A stretch of 64,000 nt of DNA from Mesorhizobium sp. M1E.F.Ca.ET.045.02.1.1. Lineage in GTDB: Bacteria; Pseudomonadota; Alphaproteobacteria; Rhizobiales; Rhizobiaceae. The notes beneath the pieces are model-generated. The model worked only from the letters and a program-made list of their open reading frames with translations. It did no database searches and was not told where the DNA came from. Every line of letters starts with the position of its first letter. Position 1 is the first letter of the stretch. The position numbers and the translations under genes are program-made. Below are positions 44,232 through 53,723 of the stretch, piece after piece. The stretch covers positions 3,238,501 to 3,302,500 of the forward strand of contig NZ_CP034447.1 of the NCBI RefSeq assembly GCF_003952485.1. The letters are read 5' to 3'.

Positions 44232-45410
44232 GTGGCCGGCAAGACTGCGTTCGAGACCAGATACGGCTTTGCCCGCAAGGACGTGCGGCTCGACAACTGG
44301 CGGCTGAGGCCGTTCAGCCAATGGTCGTTCCAGAATGTCGGCGAACTCGTCCCGTCGGTGCATGTTGCCGCCGCGCCCGGCGGCGAGGAGCAGGCAAAGC
44401 CTCTCGGTGCGCTGCTCGAAGAAAAGGTCAAGCTCGCTGGCGGCGCCGAAACCGTCGAAGCCTTCCTCAGGCGTTCCGACACCGACGGGCTGTCGATCAT
44501 GAAGGGCGGCAGGCTGATCGGCGACTGGGCGGCGCCGCATATGGCGTTCGGCCAGCGCCACATCGTCTTTTCGATCAGCAAATCGGTGACGGCCATCCTC
44601 GCCGGCATACTGGAAGACGAGGGGGTGTTCGACTTTGAAGCGCCGGTGACTGAGTACATTCCCGAAGCCAAGCGCTCGGCCTATGGCGATGCCAGCGTGC
44701 GCAATGTGCTCGACATGACGGTCAGCCTCGATTTCGAGGAAGCCTATCTCGATCCGGAAAGCGCCTTCGCCCGATACCGCCGCGCGACGCTGTGGAATCC
44801 CGGCGGCGGCTCGGAAAGCCTTGCGGCATTCCTGCTGACGCTGCAGCGCCTCGCCGAGCCGCACGGGCAGACCTACCGCTACCGCTCCCCCAATTCGGAT
44901 ACGCTGGGCATTCTTGTCGAGCGGGCATCCGGCAAACGCGTCAGCGACCTGTTAGCCGAGAAATTGTGGCTGCCGCTCGGCGCTGCGAGCGAGATGTCCG
45001 TCACCGTCGACATGGAAGGCACGGCGCGCACCGCCGGCGGCATGTCGATGACGCCGCGCGATCTTGCCCGCATCGGCGAGATGATGCGGCAGGGCGGCAT
45101 GGCCAATGGCCGGCGCATCGTGCCTGAGGCCTGGGTGCGCGACACGGTTGCCACCGGCGGCAGCCATGAAGCCTGGCAGCGCGGCACGATGGCGTTCCTC
45201 TTCCCCGAAGGGCGCTATCGCAACAAATGGTACCAGATGGGCAAGGCAAGCGGCGCCTTCTGCGGCATCGGCATCCACGGCCAATGGATTTACGTCGACC
45301 CCAAGACGGAAGTGGTCATCGCCAAGATGTCGTCGCAGCCGGAGCCGGTGGATGACAAGCTTGACGTCGATATCGTAGCGTTTTTCGAGACACTGAGCGG
45401 CATGGTTTGA
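44232..45410 (+). CDS. SxxK serine hydrolase, beta-lactamase/class C family (copy 2)
   Basis: The 392-residue protein starts at GTG 44232 with GGGAG upstream. It has the SxxK motif SISK ([17 protein letters not shown]), [12 protein letters not shown], and a C-terminal block ([20 protein letters not shown]). It shares the N-terminal layout and the WxF-N/H repeat of copy 1 ([15 protein letters not shown] against WAFQHIREFLPTVEV). It is probably cytoplasmic. Tandem placement after PotABCD suggests hydrolysis of an imported amide or ester. Confidence 0.87.
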   Translation: MAGKTAFETRYGFARKDVRLDNWRLRPFSQWSFQNVGELVPSVHVAAAPGGEEQAKPLGALLEEKVKLAGGAETVEAFLRRSDTDGLSIMKGGRLIGDWAAPHMAFGQRHIVFSISKSVTAILAGILEDEGVFDFEAPVTEYIPEAKRSAYGDASVRNVLDMTVSLDFEEAYLDPESAFARYRRATLWNPGGGSESLAAFLLTLQRLAEPHGQTYRYRSPNSDTLGILVERASGKRVSDLLAEKLWLPLGAASEMSVTVDMEGTARTAGGMSMTPRDLARIGEMMRQGGMANGRRIVPEAWVRDTVATGGSHEAWQRGTMAFLFPEGRYRNKWYQMGKASGAFCGIGIHGQWIYVDPKTEVVIAKMSSQPEPVDDKLDVDIVAFFETLSGMV

Positions 45411-45442
45411 GGGGCTTATCGAGCCGACTGTCTATGTCGGCT

Positions 45443-45497
45443 CCGCCCCTCATCCGCCTGCCGGCACCTTCTCCCCGTATAGTGACGGGGAGAAGGA
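45443..45497. repeat. Palindromic intergenic element, unit A
   Basis: The unit contains a perfect-armed stem CCTTCTCCCCGT...ACGGGGAGAAGG (45467-45496) preceded by CCCCTCATCCGCCTGCCGGC. It resembles rhizobial RIME-like elements. Unit B downstream is the same element in inverse orientation. Confidence 0.75.
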
Positions 45498-45560
45498 GGA
45501 CGGCCACAGCCTCGGCGCCCTTCTTGCAACGCTGGCGACTGGCGAAACCGTCGATGAGAG

Positions 45561-45619
45561 CACCCCTCTCCCCGTCACCATACGGGGAGAGGGGTGCCGG
45601 CAGGCAGGTGAGGGGCGGC
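45561..45619. repeat. Palindromic intergenic element, unit B (inverted copy of unit A)
   Basis: The unit contains CACCCCTCTCCCCGT...ACGGGGAGAGGGGTG (45561-45595) followed by CCGGCAGGCAGGTGAGGGGC. Read on the opposite strand it matches unit A with a handful of changes, including paired changes that keep the stem. The two units face each other across 63 bp and fill most of the gap before tex. Confidence 0.75.
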
Positions 45620-45727
45620 GCCCACGTTAGACCGCTTTCCTGTGGACCTTTCCGCCGGCCGAAACCAACCCGGTTGGCGCAGCCGGCATCCCGGCCTATG
45701 GTCGCCGCTCTTTCGACAGGGACCAGC

Positions 45728-48043
45728 ATGGCATCGGACATCACGCGCATCGCAGCAATCATCGCGGCCGAGATCGGTTCGCGGCCGGAGCAGGCCGCGG
45801 CGGCGATCGGGCTTCTCGACGAAGGCGCTACGGTGCCGTTCGTGGCGCGTTACCGCAAGGAAGTCACCGGCGGGCTCGACGACACGCAGTTGCGCGATCT
45901 TTCCGAGCGGCTTGCCTATCTGCGCGAGCTCGATGCGCGTCGCGAGACGATACTCGGCTCGATCCGTGAGCAGGGCAAGCTGACCGAGGATCTGGAAGCC
46001 AAGATCGCGGCGGCAAGCACCAAGGCCGAGCTCGAGGACATCTACCTGCCCTATAAGCCGAAGCGCCGGACCAAGGCCGAGATCGCCAAGGAACGCGGGC
46101 TCGGGCCGCTGGCCGAAGCGATCCTGGCCGACCGTTCAGCGGTGCCGACCGAGCTCGCGCTCGCCTATGTCACCGAAGAAGTGCCCGAGGCGAAGGCGGC
46201 GCTCGAAGGCGCGCGCGACATCCTGTCGGAGCAGTTCGCCGAGAATGCCGATCTGGTCGGCAAGCTGCGCGCCTACATGAAGGAACGCGCTTTCCTGCGC
46301 GCCAGGGTCGTCGACGGCAAGCAGGAAGCCGGCGCGAAATTTTCGGACTATTTCGACCATGTCGAGCGTTGGGCCGGTGTGCCCAGCCACCGCGCCTTGG
46401 CCATGCTGCGCGGCCGCAACGAGGAAGTGCTGTCGCTCGACATCGAGGTCGATGTCGATGATCAATCGCCGGTGAAGCCGGTTGAGCGCATGATCGCCAA
46501 CGCCTATGCGATCGGCGCGAGCTTGCCGGGCGATCGCTGGCTGATGGAGGTCGCCGGCTGGACCTGGCGGATAAAACTGTCGCTGCACCTGACGCTCGAC
46601 CTGATGCGCGACCTGCGCGAGCGCGCCGAGGAAGAGGCGATCCACGTCTTCGCCCGCAACCTCAAGGATTTGCTGCTTGCAGCCCCCGCCGGTTCGCGGC
46701 CGACCATGGGGCTCGATCCCGGCATCCGCACCGGCGTCAAGGTGGCGGTGGTCGACGGCACGGGCAAGCTGGTGGCGACAACGACGGTCTATCCGTTCCC
46801 GCCGAGGAACGATGTGCGCGGCACCCAAGTCGAACTCGCCGCGCTTATCCGCCTGCACAAGGTGGAGCTGATCTCGATCGGCAACGGCACCGGCAGCCGC
46901 GAGACCGAGAAGCTGGTGGCCGACATGCTGTCGGATCTGCCGGCCGGTGCCGGGCCGAAGCCGCTCAAGGTGATCGTCAGCGAGGCGGGTGCCTCGGTCT
47001 ATTCGGCTTCCGCGACGGCAGCGGCAGAGTTCCCGGGCCTGGACGTGTCGCTGCGTGGCGCGGTGTCGATCGCGAGGCGCCTGCAGGACCCGCTCGCCGA
47101 GCTGGTCAAGATCGAGCCGAAGTCGATCGGCGTCGGCCAGTACCAGCACGATGTCGACCAGTACCGGCTTGGCCGCTCGCTGGAAGCGGTGGTGGAGGAC
47201 GCGGTCAACGCCGTCGGCGTCGACCTCAACACGGCGTCCGCGCCGCTGCTCGCGCGCGTTTCAGGGTTGGGGCCGTCGCTCGCGGAAGCAATCGTGGCGC
47301 ATCGCGACGCCAGCGGTGCTTTCGGAACACGACGCGACTTGCTCAAGGTTGCACGGCTCGGGCCGCGCGCGTTCGAGCAGTGCGCCGGCTTCCTGCGCAT
47401 CCCGAACGGCGTGGAGCCGCTCGATGCTTCCTCGGTGCACCCGGAAGCCTATGGCGTGGCGAAAAGGATAGTCGCTGCCTGCGGACGCGACGTGCGCTCG
47501 CTGATGGGCGACAGCGCGGCACTCAAGGCGCTCGACCCGCGCGTCTTCGTCGACGAACGCTTCGGTCTGCCGACCGTGCGCGACATCATCGCCGAGCTGG
47601 AAAAGCCTGGACGCGACCCGCGTCCCGGCTTCAAGACGGCGACCTTTGCCGAGGGTGTCGACGACATCAAGGACCTGAAGCCCGGCATGCTGCTCGAAGG
47701 CACCGTCACCAATGTCGCGGCCTTCGGCGCCTTCGTCGACATCGGCGTCCACCAGGACGGACTGGTGCATGTCTCGCAACTGGCCGACCGCTTCATCAAG
47801 GATGCGCATGAGGTGGTGAAGGCGGGCGACGTGGTGAAGGTTCGCGTCGTCGACGTCGACATCAAGCGCAAGCGCATCGGGCTTTCGATGCGCAAGGATG
47901 GCGGCGAGGGCGCTCCCCGCGGCGGCCAGCGAGATCAGGGGGGCAAGCCCGCGCCGCGCTCTCCGGCTCCGCATCGGCAACAGGAGCGGCCGGCGCAGGG
48001 CGCGTTTGGCGCGGCGCTCGCCGAGGCGATGAAGCGCAAATAG
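45728..48043 (+). CDS. tex: Tex family RNA-binding transcription accessory protein
   Basis: The 771-residue protein has the Tex N-terminal helical region ([20 protein letters not shown]), the YqgF-like core ([20 protein letters not shown]), helix-hairpin-helix repeats ([20 protein letters not shown]) and a C-terminal S1 domain ([20 protein letters not shown]). Tex binds nucleic acid and affects transcription and stress tolerance. The frame is open to 45407, but that part covers palindromic repeats; ATG 45728 begins the family homology. It ends base-to-base against the convergent lysR gene. Confidence 0.96.
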   Translation: MASDITRIAAIIAAEIGSRPEQAAAAIGLLDEGATVPFVARYRKEVTGGLDDTQLRDLSERLAYLRELDARRETILGSIREQGKLTEDLEAKIAAASTKAELEDIYLPYKPKRRTKAEIAKERGLGPLAEAILADRSAVPTELALAYVTEEVPEAKAALEGARDILSEQFAENADLVGKLRAYMKERAFLRARVVDGKQEAGAKFSDYFDHVERWAGVPSHRALAMLRGRNEEVLSLDIEVDVDDQSPVKPVERMIANAYAIGASLPGDRWLMEVAGWTWRIKLSLHLTLDLMRDLRERAEEEAIHVFARNLKDLLLAAPAGSRPTMGLDPGIRTGVKVAVVDGTGKLVATTTVYPFPPRNDVRGTQVELAALIRLHKVELISIGNGTGSRETEKLVADMLSDLPAGAGPKPLKVIVSEAGASVYSASATAAAEFPGLDVSLRGAVSIARRLQDPLAELVKIEPKSIGVGQYQHDVDQYRLGRSLEAVVEDAVNAVGVDLNTASAPLLARVSGLGPSLAEAIVAHRDASGAFGTRRDLLKVARLGPRAFEQCAGFLRIPNGVEPLDASSVHPEAYGVAKRIVAACGRDVRSLMGDSAALKALDPRVFVDERFGLPTVRDIIAELEKPGRDPRPGFKTATFAEGVDDIKDLKPGMLLEGTVTNVAAFGAFVDIGVHQDGLVHVSQLADRFIKDAHEVVKAGDVVKVRVVDVDIKRKRIGLSMRKDGGEGAPRGGQRDQGGKPAPRSPAPHRQQERPAQGAFGAALAEAMKRK

Positions 48044-48955
48044 CTACCAGGCCAGAACAGCCGGTTCCTTCTCGACCTGGCCCAGCAGCCAATCGCGAAA
48101 GCTGGCGACGGGGGCATGGCCGCGCTTGTCGTGCGGCACGACGAGGTAATAGGCGCTGCGGCTCTGCATCGGTTGGCCGGGCGCCGGGACCAACTGGCCG
48201 CGCTGCAACTCGCCGGCAATCAGGATTTCCGGCAGCAGCGCGACGCCAAGACCTGCCATGCAGGCCTGGGCGACGGTGCCGAACTGCTCGAACTGCATGC
48301 CGGGGCCGGTCGGCGCGTCGAGCCCCTGATGCTCGAACCATTCGCTCCAGGCGCCGGGGCGCGTCGCCATATGCAGCAGCGGCAGGCGGCCGATATCGGC
48401 TGGCGTCTCGACCTTGCGCTCTGCGAGGAATTCAGGTGCTGCGACCGGAACGACGGTCTCGCGCATCAGAAGCGTGCAGTCCGCGTCCGGCCAGTCGGGC
48501 ATGCCGTGATGGATCGCGGCGTCGAGCCGCTCGCGGGCAAAGTCGAAGCGGCCGATGCGCGTGGCGAAGTTGATGGTGATATCGGGATGGCGGGCGACGA
48601 AATCCGGGATCAGCGGCATCAGCCAGCGTGTGCCGAAGGTCGGCAGGATGGCGAGGTTAAGAGCGCCGCTATGCCGATTGCTCATCAATCCGAGCGCCGC
48701 ATCCCGCAACTGGCCGAGCGCGGAGCGCACCGTTTCGGCATAGATCTCGCCCGCTGCCGACAGCCTGACATTGCGGCTGTCGCGCTCGAACAGCCGGCGT
48801 CCGAACTGCTCCTCCAACAGGTTGATCTGCCGGCTAATGGCACCCTGGGTCAGATCGAGCTCGCGGGCGGCGGCGGTGAAGGAGCCGAGACGCGCCACCG
48901 CCTCGAAGGCGGCAAGGGCGGCGGTGTTCGGCAGGAGACGGCGCTGGACGTTCAT
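48044..48955 (-). CDS. LysR-family regulator (GcvA-like), divergent from gcdH
   Basis: The 303-residue protein has an N-terminal winged HTH (AALAAFEAVARLGSFTAAAR, QGAISRQINLLEEQFG) and a periplasmic-binding-like effector domain. LysR regulators usually control the divergent gene, here glutaryl-CoA dehydrogenase 106 bp away. Its stop codon touches the tex stop without a gap. Confidence 0.92.
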   Translation of the reverse strand: MNVQRRLLPNTAALAAFEAVARLGSFTAAARELDLTQGAISRQINLLEEQFGRRLFERDSRNVRLSAAGEIYAETVRSALGQLRDAALGLMSNRHSGALNLAILPTFGTRWLMPLIPDFVARHPDITINFATRIGRFDFARERLDAAIHHGMPDWPDADCTLLMRETVVPVAAPEFLAERKVETPADIGRLPLLHMATRPGAWSEWFEHQGLDAPTGPGMQFEQFGTVAQACMAGLGVALLPEILIAGELQRGQLVPAPGQPMQSRSAYYLVVPHDKRGHAPVASFRDWLLGQVEKEPAVLAW

Positions 48956-49061
48956 GATCTATTACTAACGCTCATTGATCCGTCATGCAATTTCGTTTGA
49001 TTTTTTCCGTGCGGAGGCGGATAAGCCGGGCACCTCAAAAATACTGCCGGGAGAGCGGGCC

Positions 49062-50252
49062 ATGGCCGCCGAGAAGAACGCCTTCGTGTGGAACGATCCT
49101 TTCCTGATCGAGGACCAGCTTTCCGAGGACGAGCGCATGGTGCGCGACGGCGCGGCTGCGTTCGCCGCCGACAAGCTCGCGCCCCGCATCGAGGAAGCCT
49201 ATCTCGACGAGAAGACTGATCCCTCGATTTTCCGCGAGATGGGCGAGGCTGGCCTGCTCGGCATCACCATCCCGGAGGAATATGGCGGGCTCGGCGCGAA
49301 CTACGTGACCTACGGGCTGGTGGCGCGCGAGGTCGAGCGCATCGATTCCGGCTACCGCTCGATGATGAGCGTGCAGTCGTCGCTGGTCATGTATCCGATC
49401 CATGCCTATGGCTCGGAAGAGCAGCGCAGGAAATACCTGCCGAAGCTCGCCTCCGGCGAATGGATCGGCTGCTTCGGCCTGACCGAGCCGGACGCCGGAT
49501 CGGATCCGGGCGGCATGAAGACGCGCGCCGAGAAGACGGCGAACGGCTACAGGCTTTCCGGCTCCAAAATGTGGATCTCCAACGCGCCGATCGCCGACGT
49601 CTTCGTCGTCTGGGCGAAATCGGCAGTGCATGACAACCAGATCCGCGGCTTCGTGCTGGAAAAGGGCCTGAAAGGGCTGTCGGCGCCGAAGATCGGCGGC
49701 AAACTGTCGCTGCGGGCCTCGATCACCGGCGAGGTGGTGATGGAAGGCGTCGAGGTCGGCGAGGAGGCGCTGCTGCCCAATGTAGCGGGCCTGAAAGGTC
49801 CGTTCGGTTGCCTCAATCGGGCGCGTTACGGCATTTCCTGGGGCGCCATGGGCGCTGCAGAGGATTGCTGGCACCGGGCGCGCCAGTACGGTCTCGACCG
49901 CAAGCAGTTCGGCAAGCCGCTCGCCGGCACGCAGCTCTTCCAGAAGAAGCTCGCCGACATGCAGACCGAGATCGCGCTTGGCCTGCAGGGCAGCTTGCGC
50001 GTCGGCCGGCTGATGGACGAAGGCAAGATGGCGCCGGAGATGATCTCGATCGTCAAGCGCAACAATTGCGGCAAGGCGCTCGACATCGCCCGCCACGCCC
50101 GCGACATGCATGGCGGCAACGGTATCCAGATCGGCTACCACGTCATGCGCCATGCGCAGAACCTGGAGACGGTGAACACCTATGAGGGCACGCATGACGT
50201 GCATGCGCTGATCCTCGGAAGGGCGCAGACGGGTATTCAAGCGTTTTTCTAA
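49062..50252 (+). CDS. gcdH: Glutaryl-CoA dehydrogenase
   Basis: The 396-residue acyl-CoA dehydrogenase has the flavin block [20 protein letters not shown] and [19 protein letters not shown]. Near the C-terminus, the catalytic-base region [20 protein letters not shown] is diagnostic for glutaryl-CoA dehydrogenase. It oxidises and decarboxylates glutaryl-CoA to crotonyl-CoA in lysine and tryptophan breakdown. GGGAGAG precedes ATG 49062; the 29 extra upstream codons lie in the divergent promoter. The aminoadipate-semialdehyde dehydrogenase at 60226 acts earlier in the same pathway. Confidence 0.93.
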   Translation: MAAEKNAFVWNDPFLIEDQLSEDERMVRDGAAAFAADKLAPRIEEAYLDEKTDPSIFREMGEAGLLGITIPEEYGGLGANYVTYGLVAREVERIDSGYRSMMSVQSSLVMYPIHAYGSEEQRRKYLPKLASGEWIGCFGLTEPDAGSDPGGMKTRAEKTANGYRLSGSKMWISNAPIADVFVVWAKSAVHDNQIRGFVLEKGLKGLSAPKIGGKLSLRASITGEVVMEGVEVGEEALLPNVAGLKGPFGCLNRARYGISWGAMGAAEDCWHRARQYGLDRKQFGKPLAGTQLFQKKLADMQTEIALGLQGSLRVGRLMDEGKMAPEMISIVKRNNCGKALDIARHARDMHGGNGIQIGYHVMRHAQNLETVNTYEGTHDVHALILGRAQTGIQAFF

Positions 50253-50357
50253 GCCGGCAATGCTGCTTAAATTAGGTGCAGCGCAACATCTCTGCTTGGA
50301 GAATGCCCAGGACTTGTGTCAGGGTTCGGCGATTGAAACGCCGTTCCCCGGGGCACC

Positions 50358-53300
50358 ATGGCAATACTGGCAGCCGTCCACCACCTGACCCATTACAAAT
50401 ACGATCGGCCGGTGGTGCTCGGCCCCCAGGTGATCAGGCTGCAGCCGGCGCCGCATTCCCGCACCAAGGTGCTCAGCCACTCTTTGAAGGTCGAGCCGAA
50501 GAACCACTTCGTCAACCTGCAGCAGGACCCCTACGGCAACTTCCTCGCCCGCTTCGTCTTTCCGGAGCCGGTGAACGAGCTGAAGATCGAAGTCGACCTC
50601 GTCGCCGACATGACGGTCTACAACCCGTTCGATTTCTTCGTCGAACCCTCGGCCGAAACCTTTCCCTTCGACTATCCGGAAGAGATCAGCGAAGACCTTG
50701 CCATCTACCGGACGCCGGAGCCGGTGGGACCGCTCTTGTCGAAGTTCCTGGAGAGCATCGACCGCAGGCCGACAAACACCGTCAATTTCCTCGTCGACCT
50801 CAATGCGCGGCTGCAGCGCGAGATCGCCTATATCGTGCGCATGGAGACCGGCGTCTACTCGCCGGAGGAGACACTGGCCGCGGGCAAAGGCTCGTGCCGG
50901 GATTCGAGTTGGCTGCTGGTGCAGATCCTGCGCAACCTCGGCGTCGCCGCGCGCTTCGTCTCCGGTTACCTGATCCAGCTCAAGCCCGATCTCGTTTCGC
51001 TCGACGGACCGCCCGGAACCTCGGTCGACTTCACCGACCTGCATGCTTGGTGCGAGGTCTATATTCCGGGCGCCGGCTGGATCGGCTTCGATCCGACCTC
51101 CGGCCTGCTTACCGGCGAAAGCCATGTGCCGCTTGCCGCTACGCCGCATTTCCGCAACGCCGCGCCGATCTCCGGCATGGCGAGCTTCGCCAATGTCGAT
51201 TTCAACTTCGACATGCGCGTCGACCGCATTGCCGAGCATCCGCGCATCACCAAGCCGTTCTCCGACGAAAGCTGGGAAGCGCTCGATGCGCTGGGCAACA
51301 AGGTCGATGCCATTTTGCACGAGCAGGACGTACGGCTCACCATGGGCGGCGAGCCGACCTTCGTGTCGATCGACGATTTCGAGTCCGCCGAATGGAACAC
51401 GGCCGCCGTCGGTCCGACCAAGCGCGACAAGGCGGATCAGCTCATCCGACGACTGCGCGAGCGCTTCGCGCCGGGCGGCTTCCTGCATTACGGCCAGGGC
51501 AAATGGTATCCGGGCGAGAGCTTGCCGCGCTGGACCTTTTCGCTCTACTGGCGCGCCGATGGCGAGCCGGTGTGGCGCGACCCCTCGCTGATCGCGCAGG
51601 AAAAGAGCACGGTCTCTGTCGGGCCTGAGCAGGCCGAAAGCTTGCTCACGGCGATCGCCGGCGAACTCGGCCTCGACAAGGCGATGGTCAGCGAGGCCTA
51701 TGAGGATCCGGCCGAATGGCTGCTCAAGGAAGGCAAGCTGCCGGACAATGTCGATCCTTCCAATTCGAAGTTGGAGGATCCGGAAGAGCGCAGCCGCATG
51801 GCGCGCGTCTTCGAGCGCGGCCTGACCAAGCCGTCGGGCTATGTTCTGCCGGTGCAGCGTTGGAACAGCCAGGCCGCGGGGCAGCGCTGGCGCTCGGAGA
51901 AATGGAAGACACGGCGCGGGCGGCTGTTCCTTGTCCCTGGCGACTCTCCGGTCGGCTATCGTCTGCCGCTCGGCACGCTGCCCTACGTGCCGCCGGCGCA
52001 GTTTCCTTACATCGTGCCGGTCGACCCCTCTGTGCCGCGCGGCGCCTTGCCTGCGCGCGAGGCGATCTTGCCGGAAACCGCTCCGGTTGAGCCTGAAGGC
52101 GCCGACGAAATGGCCCGTCGTCAGCAGGCGGTATCCTTCACGGCAGCGACTGGCCAGCAGGACCGCGTCGAGCAGGAGATCACAGAGATCGGCGGCGCGG
52201 TGCGAACGGCCCTCACCGTCGAGCCGCGGGACGGCCGGCTCTGCGTGTTCATGCCGCCGGTCGAGGCGCTGGAGGATTATCTTGAACTGGTGGCCGCGGC
52301 CGAGAATGCGGCGAAGGCGGTTGGGCTGCCGGTGCATATCGAAGGCTACGGCCCGCCCCACGATCCGCGCCTCAACGTCATCCGCGTTGCGCCGGACCCA
52401 GGCGTCATAGAGGTCAACATCCATCCGGCCGCCAACTGGCAGGAATGCGTTGCCACGACCACGGCGATCTACGAGGAAGCCCGGCAGTCGCGGCTTGGGA
52501 CCGACAAGTTCATGATCGACGGCCGCCATACCGGCACCGGCGGCGGCAACCATGTTGTGGTCGGCGGCGCGACGCCCAACGACAGCCCGTTCCTGCGCCG
52601 GCCGGACCTGTTGAAGAGCCTGGTGCTGCAATGGCAGCGGCATCCGTCGCTGTCCTATCTGTTTTCCGGCCTGTTCATCGGCCCGACCAGCCAGGCGCCG
52701 CGCTTCGACGAGGCGCGGCACGATTCGCTCTATGAGCTCGAGATCGCGCTGGCGCAGGTGCCGCATCCGGACAAGGGAGAGGCGCCCTTGCCGTGGCTGG
52801 TCGACCGGCTGTTCCGCAATCTGCTCACCGATGTCACGGGCAACACGCATCGCTCGGAAATCTGCATCGACAAGCTGTTCTCGCCGGATGGCCCGACCGG
52901 CCGGCTCGGGCTGGTCGAGTTCCGCGGCTTCGAGATGCCGCCCAATGCGCGCATGTCGCTTGCCCAGCAGTTGCTGGTCCGCGCCATCATCGCCCGCGCC
53001 TGGAAGAATCCGTTCGACGGCCGCTTCGCGCGCTGGGGCACCTCGCTGCATGACCGGTTCATGCTGCCGCATTATGTCTGGGCGGATTTCCTCGATGTTC
53101 TTGAAGACTTGAAGCTCAACGGCTTCGACTTTCGCCCCGAATGGTTCGCCGCGCAGCTCGAATTCCGCTTTCCGTTCTGCGGCGAAGTGCAGCATGCCGG
53201 CATCAAGCTGGAGCTGAGGCAGGCGCTGGAGCCCTGGCACGTGATGGGCGAGCAGGGCGCGATCGGTGGCACCGTCCGCTTCGTCGACTCGTCCGTCGAG

Positions 53301-53717
53301 CGGCTGCAGGTGAGGACCGAAGGACTGAACCCTGAGCGCCATGCCATCGTCTGCAACGGCCGCATCGTGCCGATGAAGGTCACCGACAGCAGGGAGATCG
53401 CGGTGGCGGGTGTGCGCTTCAAGGCCTGGCAGCCGGCCTCCGGCCTGCATCCGGCCTTGCCGGTCAACACGCCGCTGATCTTCGACATCTATGATCGCTG
53501 GTCGGGCCGCTCGATCGGCGGCTGCGTCTACCATGTCGCGCATCCGGGCGGCCGCAACTACGACACCTTTCCGGTCAACGGCAACGAGGCCGAGGCGCGG
53601 CGGCTTGCCCGCTTCGAGCCGCGCGGCCACACACCGGGCAGCTACGTGCTCGAAGCCGAAGAAGCCTCTGAAGACTTCCCCATGACCCTTGACCTCAGGC
53701 GGCCGGCGAGACTCTGA
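50358..53717 (+). CDS. Transglutaminase-DUF2126 putative amidoligase fusion
   Basis: This is a 1119-residue two-part protein. Residues 1-95 are the bacterial transglutaminase N-terminal beta domain and about 150-260 the papain-like core with a complete triad: Cys180 in GKGSCRDSS, His229 in DLHAWCEVY, Asp245 in GFDPTSG. Residues of about 310-1115 match DUF2126, a predicted ATP-dependent amidoligase module ([60 protein letters not shown]). No signal peptide, so cytoplasmic. The next gene starts six bases on. Transglutaminase-fold and ligase in one chain suggest forming and trimming of a peptide-like bond; the substrate is unknown. Confidence 0.93.
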   Translation: MAILAAVHHLTHYKYDRPVVLGPQVIRLQPAPHSRTKVLSHSLKVEPKNHFVNLQQDPYGNFLARFVFPEPVNELKIEVDLVADMTVYNPFDFFVEPSAETFPFDYPEEISEDLAIYRTPEPVGPLLSKFLESIDRRPTNTVNFLVDLNARLQREIAYIVRMETGVYSPEETLAAGKGSCRDSSWLLVQILRNLGVAARFVSGYLIQLKPDLVSLDGPPGTSVDFTDLHAWCEVYIPGAGWIGFDPTSGLLTGESHVPLAATPHFRNAAPISGMASFANVDFNFDMRVDRIAEHPRITKPFSDESWEALDALGNKVDAILHEQDVRLTMGGEPTFVSIDDFESAEWNTAAVGPTKRDKADQLIRRLRERFAPGGFLHYGQGKWYPGESLPRWTFSLYWRADGEPVWRDPSLIAQEKSTVSVGPEQAESLLTAIAGELGLDKAMVSEAYEDPAEWLLKEGKLPDNVDPSNSKLEDPEERSRMARVFERGLTKPSGYVLPVQRWNSQAAGQRWRSEKWKTRRGRLFLVPGDSPVGYRLPLGTLPYVPPAQFPYIVPVDPSVPRGALPAREAILPETAPVEPEGADEMARRQQAVSFTAATGQQDRVEQEITEIGGAVRTALTVEPRDGRLCVFMPPVEALEDYLELVAAAENAAKAVGLPVHIEGYGPPHDPRLNVIRVAPDPGVIEVNIHPAANWQECVATTTAIYEEARQSRLGTDKFMIDGRHTGTGGGNHVVVGGATPNDSPFLRRPDLLKSLVLQWQRHPSLSYLFSGLFIGPTSQAPRFDEARHDSLYELEIALAQVPHPDKGEAPLPWLVDRLFRNLLTDVTGNTHRSEICIDKLFSPDGPTGRLGLVEFRGFEMPPNARMSLAQQLLVRAIIARAWKNPFDGRFARWGTSLHDRFMLPHYVWADFLDVLEDLKLNGFDFRPEWFAAQLEFRFPFCGEVQHAGIKLELRQALEPWHVMGEQGAIGGTVRFVDSSVERLQVRTEGLNPERHAIVCNGRIVPMKVTDSREIAVAGVRFKAWQPASGLHPALPVNTPLIFDIYDRWSGRSIGGCVYHVAHPGGRNYDTFPVNGNEAEARRLARFEPRGHTPGSYVLEAEEASEDFPMTLDLRRPARL

Positions 53718-53723
53718 TCCACC

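Noticed and set aside
45407..45727. Upstream extension of tex
   Set aside because: It encodes the palindromic repeat pair in translation; Tex homology starts at 45728.
50319..53630. Very long antisense open frame (about 1100 codons) opposite the transglutaminase-DUF2126 gene
   Set aside because: It is a GC-rich shadow frame; composition is Arg/Gly/Asp-rich without family motifs, while the plus strand encodes recognisable domains with catalytic residues.
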